Of a stretch of DNA of 64,000 nt, positions 61,701-64,000 are shown in pieces. The DNA is from Spirosomataceae bacterium TFI 002 (GTDB lineage Bacteria; Bacteroidota; Bacteroidia; Cytophagales; Spirosomataceae). Positions within the stretch are counted from its first letter, which is position 1. Each line of letters begins with the position of its first letter. Location: NCBI GenBank assembly GCA_900230115.1, contig LT907983.1, positions 1,674,001 through 1,738,000 on the forward strand, written 5' to 3'. The position numbers and the translations under genes are program-made. The notes beneath the pieces were generated by a model. That model searched no databases, was not told where the DNA came from, and was given only the letters and a program-made list of their open reading frames with translations.

Positions 61701-64000
61701 CCGCCGAAACATTTAACATCTACACCTGTAGCACTTGCTACCAATTGTGTTGGTTGCTTGATCTCTACAGTCGCTGTTGCAGTACATGAATTTGCATCTG
61801 TTATTGTTACTGTATATGTGCCAGCTATCAATGTTGAAGCTGTTGCTCCGGTTTGACCATTACTCCAGCTATAAGTATAACCCGGTGTTCCACCTGTTGC
61901 ACTTGCTGTCGCACTTCCGTCATTTCCGCCGAAACACTTAACATCTATGCCTGTAGCAGTCGCTAACAATTCTGTTGGTTGCTTGATCTCTACTGTTGCA
62001 GTTGCTGTACATGAATTCGCATCTGTTATTGTTACTGTATATGTGCCTGCTATCAATGTACTTGCAGTTGCTCCGGTTTGACCATTACTCCAGCTATAAG
62101 TATAACCCGGTGTTCCACCTGTTGCACTTGCTGTCGCACTTCCATCATTTCCGCCGAAACATTTAACATCTACGCCTGTAGCACTTGCTAACAATTGTGT
62201 TGGTTGCTTGATCTCTACAGTCGCTGTTGCTGTACATGAATTCGCATCTGTTATTGTAACTGTATATGTGCCTGCTATCAATGTACTTGCAGTTGCTCCG
62301 GTTTGACCATTGCTCCAGCTATAAGTATAACCTGGTGTTCCACCTGTTGCACTTGCTGTTGCACTTCCGTCATTTCCGCCGAAACACTTAACATCTATGC
62401 CTGTAGCAGTCGCTAACAATTCTGTTGGTTGCTTGATCTCTACTGTTGCAGTTGCTGTACATGAATTCGCATCTGTTATTGTTACTGTATATGTGCCTGC
62501 TATCAATGTACTTGCAGTTGCTCCGGTTTGACCATTGCTCCAGCTATATGTGTAACCTGGGGTTCCACCTATTGCACTTGCTGTTGCACTTCCGTCATTT
62601 CCGCCGAAACATTTAACATCTACACCTGTAGCACTTGCTAACAATTCTGTTGGTTGCTTGATCTCTACAGTCGCTGTTGCAGTACATGAATTCGCATCTG
62701 TTATTGTTACTGTATATGTGCCAGCTATCAATGTACTTGCAGTTGTTCCCGTTTGACCATTGCTCCAGCTATAAGTATAACCCGGTGTTCCACCTGTTGC
62801 ACTTGCTGTTGCACTTCCGTCATTTCCGCCGAAACATTTAACATCTACACCTGTAGCACTTGCTACCAATTGTGTTGGTTGCTTGATCTCTACAGTCGCT
62901 GTTGCAGTACATGAATTTGCATCTGTTATTGTTACTGTATATGTGCCAGCTATCAATGTTGAAGCTGTTGCTCCGGTTTGACCATTACTCCAGCTATAAG
63001 TATAACCCGGTGTTCCACCTGTTGCACTTGCTGTCGCACTTCCGTCATTTCCGCCGAAACACTTAACATCTATGCCTGTAGCAGTCGCTAACAATTCTGT
63101 TGGTTGCTTGATCTCTACTGTTGCAGTTGCTGTACATGAATTCGCATCTGTTATTGTTACTGTATATGTGCCTGCTATCAATGTACTTGCAGTTGCTCCG
63201 GTTTGACCATTACTCCAGCTATAAGTATAACCCGGTGTTCCACCTGTTGCACTTGCTGTCGCACTTCCATCATTTCCGCCGAAACATTTAACATCTACGC
63301 CTGTAGCACTTGCTAACAATTGTGTTGGTTGCTTGATCTCTACAGTCGCTGTTGCTGTACATGAATTCGCATCTGTTATTGTAACTGTATATGTGCCTGC
63401 TATCAATGTACTTGCAGTTGCTCCGGTTTGACCATTACTCCAGCTATAAGTATAACCCGGTGTTCCACCTGTTGCACTTGCTGTTGCACTTCCGTCATTT
63501 CCGCCGAAACACTTAACATCTACGCCTGTAGCACTCGCTAACAATTCTGTTGGTTGCTTGATCTCTACAGTCGCTGTTGCTGTACATGAATTCGCATCTG
63601 TTATTGTTACTGTATATGTGCCAGCTATCAATGTACTTGCAGTTGCTCCCGTTTGACCATTACTCCAGCTATAAGTATAACCCAGTGTTCCACCTGTTGC
63701 ACTTGCTGTCGCACTTCCATCATTTCCGCCGAAACATTTAACGTCAACAACACTTCCAGCTACTATTTCTGGAACTAATAATGTTGGCTCTTCTACAGTA
63801 ACTGAGATACTCGCAGTACATCCATTAGCATCTTCAACAGATAATGTGTAAACGCCTTTAATTAATCCAGTTCTGTCTTCAGTAGTTGCCCCATCATTCC
63901 ATGAATATGCGATTGGTGCAGTTGCATTTGATACCGTGATATCAATTGAACCATCATTTCCTTGGAAACAAGAAACATTTTTAGTTAAGTCTGATAAGGT
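46415..64000 (-). CDS. Giant SprB-like surface adhesin, at least 5861 aa, type B T9SS sorted (5' end outside window)
   Basis: The frame is open without a stop from 64000 down to 46415. No start is visible in this frame before 63631 (a TTG inside a repeat), so the gene begins beyond the window. N to C in the window: one divergent SprB repeat, about 15 near-identical 75-aa SprB repeats (GGTPGYTYSWSNGQT, AGTYTVTITDANSCTA), a few divergent SprB or Ig-like units, then a long run of 72-73-aa Ig-like domains. These have CGTEKATLTA, WSTGAT and YTATCSNACG motifs and four or five cysteines each. Around 46740-48060 are DUF11/CARDB-like domains (DLAVEKSAASTVVPVGE). The last 100 residues form the type B sorting domain (FSPNGDGVND, LYNRWGHLVW, DGTYFYSVKT, ending VGFITVAR). 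The protein is expected to be exported by the type IX system and displayed as a long surface fibre for gliding or adhesion. Confidence 0.93.
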   Translation of the reverse strand, partial: TLSDLTKNVSCFQGNDGSIDITVSNATAPIAYSWNDGATTEDRTGLIKGVYTLSVEDANGCTASISVTVEEPTLLVPEIVAGSVVDVKCFGGNDGSATASATGGTLGYTYSWSNGQTGATASTLIAGTYTVTITDANSCTATATVEIKQPTELLASATGVDVKCFGGNDGSATASATGGTPGYTYSWSNGQTGATASTLIAGTYTVTITDANSCTATATVEIKQPTQLLASATGVDVKCFGGNDGSATASATGGTPGYTYSWSNGQTGATASTLIAGTYTVTITDANSCTATATVEIKQPTELLATATGIDVKCFGGNDGSATASATGGTPGYTYSWSNGQTGATASTLIAGTYTVTITDANSCTATATVEIKQPTQLVASATGVDVKCFGGNDGSATASATGGTPGYTYSWSNGQTGTTASTLIAGTYTVTITDANSCTATATVEIKQPTELLASATGVDVKCFGGNDGSATASAIGGTPGYTYSWSNGQTGATASTLIAGTYTVTITDANSCTATATVEIKQPTELLATATGIDVKCFGGNDGSATASATGGTPGYTYSWSNGQTGATASTLIAGTYTVTITDANSCTATATVEIKQPTQLLASATGVDVKCFGGNDGSATASATGGTPGYTYSWSNGQTGATASTLIAGTYTVTITDANSCTATATVEIKQPTELLATATGIDVKCFGGNDGSATASATGGTPGYTYSWSNGQTGATASTLIAGTYTVTITDANSCTATATVEIKQPTQLVASATGVDVKCFGGNDGSATASATGGTPGYTYSWSNGQTGTTASTLIAGTYTVTITDANSCTATATVEIKQPTELLASATGVDVKCFGGNDGSATASAIGGTPGYTYSWSNGQTGATASTLIAGTYTVTITDANSCTATATVEIKQPTELLATATGIDVKCFGGNDGSATASATGGTPGYTYSWSNGQTGATASTLIAGTYTVTITDANSCTATATVEIKQPTQLVAIATGVDVKCFGGNDGSATASATGGTPGYTYSWSNGQTGATASTLIAGTYTVTITDANSCTATATVEIKQPTQLVAIATGVDVKCFGGNDGSATASATGGTPGYTYSWSNGQTGATASTLIAGTYTVTITDANSCTATATVEIKQPTQLLAIATGVDVKCFGGNDGSATASATGGTPGYTYSWSNGQTGATASTLIAGTYTVTITDANSCTATATVKVSEPTDLTANTTVVNVKCFGENNGEITVNPAGGTPNYKYSWSNGATTKTISGLIAGTYSVVITDANGCIEEVKGITVDQPDQLIGSATSNSPICFGETIRLNATGGSSYKWSGPNTFTSNIQNPTIVNAQLNMGGTYSVTITDANSCTVTATVAVEVRKLNPLTSTTSTICAGEELTLIAPDYGVGATYEWNGPDNFISTLRAPSISNVSVINQGKYTITVTLNGCSVSGSVDVTVKPLPNPPTISIDGPVTLCDKGSVKLVATGCTSGVIKWSNGSNGSTITVSTEGIYTATCELNDCTSPKSNSIEVKKGSKPEAPSITTDRTTCCEGQVATLTATGCTGTLKWSTGATTASIKVSASGDYTATCSNSCGESTSSNKVTIQKIPTPTTPTITSTKTELCDGATATLTATNCNANLKWSTGATTASITVSTAGTYTATCSNICGESPASNAIVITTGSKPNAPSITSNKTTVCGTEKATLTAAGCTGTLAWSNGATTSTIEVGAGTYTATCSNSCGTSPNSNTITIGTGTPPSAPVITTDRTTCCEGQVATLTATGCTGTIKWSTGATGSSIQVSASGDYTATCSNSCGESTSSNKVTIQKIPTPTTPTITSTKTELCDGATATLTATNCNANLKWSTGATTASITVSTAGTYTATCSNICGESPASNAIVITTGSKPNAPSITSNKTTVCGTEKATLTAAGCTGTLAWSNGATTSTIEVGAGTYTATCSNSCGTSPNSNTITIGTGTPPSAPVITTDRTTCCEGQVATLTATGCTGTIKWSTGATGSSIQVSASGDYTATCSNSCGESTSSNKVTIQKIPTPTTPTITSTKTELCDGATATLTATNCNANLKWSTGATTASITVSTAGTYTATCSNICGESPASNAIVITTGSKPNAPSITSNKTTVCGTEKATLTAAGCTGTLAWSNGATTSTIEVGAGTYTATCSNSCGTSPNSNSITIGTGTPPSAPVITTDRTTCCEGQVATLTATGCTGTIKWSTGATGSSIQVSASGDYTATCSNSCGESTSSNKVTIQKIPTPTTPTITSTKTELCDGATATLTATNCNANLKWSTGATTASITVSTAGTYTATCSNICGESPASNAIVITTGSKPNAPSITSNKTTVCGTEKATLTAAGCTGTLAWSNGATTSTIEVGAGTYTATCSNACGTSPNSNTITIGTGTPPSAPVITTDRTTCCEGQVATLTATGCTGTIKWSTGATGSSIQVSASGDYTATCSNSCGESTSSNKVTIQKIPTPTTPTITSTKTELCDGATATLTATNCNANLKWSTGATTASITVSTAGTYTATCSNICGESPASNAIVITTGSKPNAPSITSNKTTVCGTEKATLTAAGCAGTLAWSNGATTSTIEVGAGTYTATCSNSCGTSPNSNTITIGTGTPPSAPVITTDRTTCCEGQVATLTATGCTGTIKWSTGATGSSIQVSASGDYTATCSNSCGESTSSNKVTIQKIPTPTTPTITSTKTELCDGATATLTATNCNANLKWSTGATTASITVSTAGTYTATCSNICGESPASNAIVITTGSKPNAPSITSNKTTVCGTEKATLTAAGCTGTLAWSNGATTSTIEVGAGTYTATCSNSCGTSPNSNTITIGTGTPPSAPVITTDRTTCCEGQVATLTATGCTGTIKWSTGATGSSIQVSASGDYTATCSNSCGESTSSNKVTIQKIPTPTTPTITSTKTELCDGATATLTATNCNANLKWSTGATTASITVSTAGTYTATCSNICGESPASNAIVITTGSKPNAPSITSNKTTVCGTEKATLTAAGCTGTLAWSNGATTSTIEVGAGTYTATCSNSCGTSPNSNTITIGTGTPPSAPVITTDRTTCCEGQVATLTATGCTGTIKWSTGATGSSIQVSASGDYTATCSNSCGESTSSNKVTIQKIPTPTTPTITSTKTELCDGATATLTATNCNANLKWSTGATTASITVSTAGTYTATCSNICGESPASNAIVITTGSKPNAPSITSNKTTVCGTEKATLTAAGCTGTLAWSNGATTSTIEVGAGTYTATCSNACGTSPNSNTITIGQGTAPAAPIITSNKTEVCGTEKATITATNCTGTLTWTGGATGSSIEVGAGTYTATCSNACGTSPVSNTITIGQGTAPAAPIITSNKTEVCGTEKATITATNCTGTLTWTGGATGSSIEVGAGTYTATCSNSCGTSPNSNSITIGTKNPPAAPVITSNKTEVCGTEKATLTATNCTGNLKWSTNATTASIEVGAGTYTATCSNACGTSPVSNTITIGQGTAPAAPIITSNKTEVCGTEKATITATNCTGTLTWTGGATGSSIEVGAGTYTATCSNSCGTSPNSNSITIGTKNPPAAPVITSNKTEVCGTEKATLTATNCTGNLKWSTNATTASIEVGAGTYTATCSNACGTSPVSNTITIGQGTAPAAPIITSNKTEVCGTEKATITATNCTGTLTWTGGATGSSIEVGAGTYTATCSNSCGTSPNSNSITIGTKNPPAAPVITSNKTEVCGTEKATLTATNCTGNLKWSTNATTASIEVGAGTYTATCSNACGTSPVSNTITIGQGTAPAAPIITSNKTEVCGTEKATITATNCTGTLTWTGGATGSSIEVGAGTYTATCSNSCGTSPNSNSITIGTKNPPAAPVITSNKTEVCGTEKATLTATNCTGNLKWSTNATTASIEVGAGTYTATCSNACGTSPVSNTITIGQGTAPAAPIITSNKTEVCGTEKATITATNCTGTLTWTGGATGSSIEVGAGTYTATCSNSCGTSPNSNSITIGTKNPPAAPVITSNKTEVCGTEKATLTATNCTGNLKWSTNATTASIEVGAGTYTATCSNACGTSPVSNTITIGQGTAPAAPIITSNKTEVCGTEKATITATNCTGTLTWTGGATGSSIEVGAGTYTATCSNSCGTSPNSNSITIGSKNPPAAPVITSNKTEVCGTEKATLTATNCTGNLKWSTNATTATIEVGAGTYTATCSNACGTSPVSNTITIGTKNPPAAPVLASNRLVLCTDETATITATNCVADLKWSTSATTATITVSEAGTYSAVCVNACGESVVSNIITITKGRKPATPIITTNKVSVCGEEKATLEAVGCEGTVTWSNASTGVSIQVGSGTYTATCSNTCGTSGSSNSVVIEKGQSPSAPNITSNKTEVCGTDKATLTASSCIGTVKWSTGATGNTLEVGAGTYTATCSNECGSSANSNAVTIGQGQGPSAPSITSNKTQVCGSEKATLTVTNCTGNVKWSTGATTTTIEVGEGSYTATCSNSCSQSGNSNVIVIGKGIVPVAPTVAANKDKLCGTEKATLTASNCDGTVAWSTGGTGATIEVGEGTYTATCSNTCGTSPKSVAITIGKGATPSAPSITSNKTEVCGTDKATLTATNCTGTVTWSNGSTGASIEAGAGTYTATCSTSCGTSGNSNSITIGTGQKATPPTITANKAEVCGAEKATITAVSCVGTVKWSTGATGSTIDVGAGTYTATCENACGESDKSNSVVIGVKNVPTAPVLSTPKVEICGTESIVITAINCSETIMWSTSATGNTITVSEPGTYSATCVGACGESGVSNIITIKKGKVPSTPIITTDRVSVCGEEKATLEAVSCEGTIEWNTGATGMSIEVGAGTYTAKCTSSCGESGSSNAIVINSNGVPSAPNVTSDKLSLCLPDSAQLTAKACVGTVKWSNGATGNSIAVTEAGTYTATCTNACGTSLNSESITITSGGKPSAPILKASATEICETESSTLTATGCNGTVEWNTGATGTTLVVTTPGTYTATCTNTCGKSDVSTGLIIKLKTDGCGTGCDVAAPVISSTVTSVCTSTEITLTATACTGGEVIWSSGQIGQSIKVKPQATTTYTAVCKVNDCVSLASNKLKINVGLAQMPILSCSTDLVCEGESVVLKAYGCSGTITWSTGQTGENITVTPTATTNYSAICTIGDCESAPADSLNIAVGNPNKPFITCRVSKICLGQSATLTGSGCTGVIEWSNGQKGGILEVTPTQAGTYKYTAVCKSVGGKCVSDTSNVISITVGGVVKTPTVIAELTNTCPFETVDLGSSILSTPSTTSGIFEFRASNSPNSALITAPGMVSNGTFYVFERSSAGCYSTAAAVKVVITDCGETGITPDSTQYVDLAVEKSAASTVVPVGEIANYKVVVRNIGQHVATGVAVRDILPGALQFDEVSSNASHSGGIITANMDSLAVGDSLVFTYSTKVTAAGKIVNKVELFKVDQIDNKLANNVSEFTINDLSEGNMIGISKVCGTSTLIGDQQFSVPFTIYLTNMGNKDLTNIQVKDDLDRAFGNGAVVLDTVIAVQADSGLVVNTNYTGRPGQDNLLVDSLSVLKVGQKLEINFTVKVDLSNSNADEFFNVAEVFAGSDSLCHDLSTNGTNADPDGDGDPTNNDEPSPIYFDVNNSPNLAAIGVALSIVDSMENDAMSYDVTYRAIMKNIGSVKLTNVQVYDSLIYTFGDSIQYSVLDKPVTNSNGKLKVNNNFNGKTDNRLLVSDSTCVLEVGVADTVFYTVRVFHEGFAGPYFNSVLAQGIGANQVVTDSSNNGDVIKIGVNSPTVFTIPLESTTTLMIPEGFSPNGDGVNDNFVITIPNGVEVEVLELYNRWGHLVWKPTIMKPSNGKFEWDGKSNTGILIGNDKSVPDGTYFYSVKTKTDKESKVGFITVAR
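46740..48060 (-). other. DUF11/CARDB-like domains before the sorting domain
   Basis: The encoded segment has three similar beta-rich domains of about 120-130 residues with DLAVEKSAASTVVPVGE, YKVVVRNIGQHVATGVAV, FTIYLTNMGNKDLTNIQVKDDL and YRAIMKNIGSVKLTNVQVYDSL. The N-x-G plus T-x-V-x-V pattern is that of the DUF11/conserved repeat domain (TIGR01451-like), common as a stalk before T9SS sorting domains. Confidence 0.8.
48070..51440 (-). other. Divergent Ig-like domain region of the adhesin
   Basis: About 14-15 units of 70-75 residues with the same C-x-GTVKWSTGATG-x-YTATC-x-x-x-CG pattern but much lower mutual identity than the neighbouring arrays. The last few towards the C terminus are more diverged (CTSTEITLTATAC, CEGESVVLKAYGC, CLGQSATLTGSGC). 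This looks like the older, non-amplified part of the fibre next to the DUF11-like domains. Confidence 0.8.
51440..54260 (-). repeat. 432-bp two-domain tandem array (13 Ig-like domains)
   Basis: A 144-residue D-E pair (domain D with TWTGGATGSSIEV, domain E with KWSTNATTASIEV) recurs with a 432-bp period. Equivalent points lie at 51918, 52350, 52782, 53214 and 53646. Six D-E pairs plus one extra D at the N-terminal side give 13 domains of 216 bp. Copies are near-identical in DNA, with scattered silent changes. Confidence 0.9.
54250..59480 (-). repeat. 654-bp three-domain tandem array (eight copies)
   Basis: A 218-residue A-B-C block recurs every 654 bp, with equivalent points at 54861, 55515, 56169, 56823, 57477, 58131 and 58785 and an eighth A domain near 59439. 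A has RTTCCEG with five cysteines, while B (TELCDGAT) and C (TTVCGTEK) have four each. Copies are near-identical. The first copy at the N-terminal side is more diverged (LKWSTGATTASIKV). Confidence 0.92.
59480..60410 (-). other. Divergent Ig-like/SprB-like domains between the two major arrays
   Basis: The encoded segment carries a few non-identical units: a SprB-type repeat with YKYSWSNGATT and AGTYSVVITDANGC, a GGTYSVTITDANSC unit after YKWSGPNTF, and two Ig-like units (SGSVDVTVKPLPNPPTI, CDKGSVKLVATG). It is part of the same reading frame. These units look older than the arrays on either side. Confidence 0.7.
60410..63745 (-). repeat. 225-bp SprB repeat array (about 15 units)
   Basis: A 75-residue unit recurs with an exact 225-bp period. 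The same 16-mer lies at steps of 225 from about 60446 to 63596, giving 15 occurrences. Units differ mainly at a few positions: TELLAS/TQLLAS/TELLAT/TQLVAS/TQLVAI, ATGV/ATGI, ATGG/AIGG and TGATA/TGTTA. The outermost unit has GGTLGYTY instead of GGTPGYTY. Confidence 0.95.
61261..63510 (-). repeat. 1125-bp higher-order duplication inside the SprB array
   Basis: Five consecutive 225-bp units (61261-62385) are repeated as a block (62386-63510). Rare variants recur exactly 1125 bp apart: the CACCTATTGC (AIGG) variant at 61441 and 62566, and the CTTAACATCTATGCC variant at 61261/62386 and 61936/63061. Only scattered single-base differences separate the two blocks. Confidence 0.88.

Noticed and set aside
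60410-63745. Possible CRISPR array or satellite (regular 225-bp repeats)
   Set aside because: There are no short direct repeats separated by unique spacers. The entire unit is coding and repeats in frame within one protein.
1-64000. tRNA, rRNA or tmRNA genes
   Set aside because: I looked in the gaps between genes for T-loop motifs and paired stems typical of tRNA and found none. No stretch resembles rRNA.

Overview
The window is from a Bacteroidota genome, most likely a Cytophagales-type environmental bacterium. The evidence is a giant SprB-repeat surface protein ending in a gliding-motility-associated (type B, type IX secretion) C-terminal domain, a PorE-like OmpA protein, several promoters of the form TTG-N19/20-TAnnTTTG, a BatA-like N-terminal membrane protein, a 29-residue COX24/mS38-like basic protein, and AT-rich spacers without obvious Shine-Dalgarno sequences. 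I see no rRNA, tRNA, CRISPR array, insertion sequence or prophage.

1-8 kb: a BatA-like membrane protein and a GT2 glycosyltransferase, a PqqB-like metallo-hydrolase, a lipoprotein sulfatase, a CDP-paratose 2-epimerase-like enzyme behind a small lipoprotein, and divergently L-2-hydroxyglutarate oxidase (lhgO). 8-13 kb: nuoL-nuoM-nuoN, the proton-pumping membrane arm of complex I, without the other nuo genes. 13-18 kb: a membrane/glycosyltransferase cluster (two polyprenyl-phosphate-type GT2 enzymes and two polytopic membrane proteins). 18-26 kb: a long PurF, a LolA-fold-like secreted protein, ferrochelatase, a small lipoprotein, an Omp85-like barrel, an SLC45-type MFS transporter and an M43-like lipoprotein metalloprotease.

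26-36.4 kb: one apparent eight-gene operon with a near-consensus promoter: comA-like phosphosulfolactate synthase, DedA, aroE, a thioredoxin-like ferredoxin, a YjjG-like nucleotidase, prmA, a 1582-residue secreted protein of unknown function, and rimO. Two of its products modify ribosomal proteins (L11 and S12). 36-46 kb: a Lys/Glu-rich outer-membrane barrel protein, a sigma-70-family (ECF-like) factor overlapping a small partner whose stop codon lies in the loop of a terminator, RNase G, the tiny COX24-like gene with its own promoter and terminator, a TPR protein with HU, then mutY-ssb, and a TPR/PD40/OmpA (PorE-like) protein.

46.4-64 kb: a single open frame on the minus strand, still open at the window edge (at least 5861 residues). 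From N to C terminus it has about 15 near-identical 75-aa SprB units (225 bp, with a 1125-bp higher-order duplication), divergent Ig-like domains, eight copies of a three-domain 654-bp block, thirteen domains arranged mostly as a 432-bp two-domain block, divergent Ig-like domains, DUF11-like domains and the type B sorting domain. It is the most striking feature here: a very large, cysteine-rich, recently amplified surface fibre, next to a gene for a PorE-like peptidoglycan-anchoring protein.
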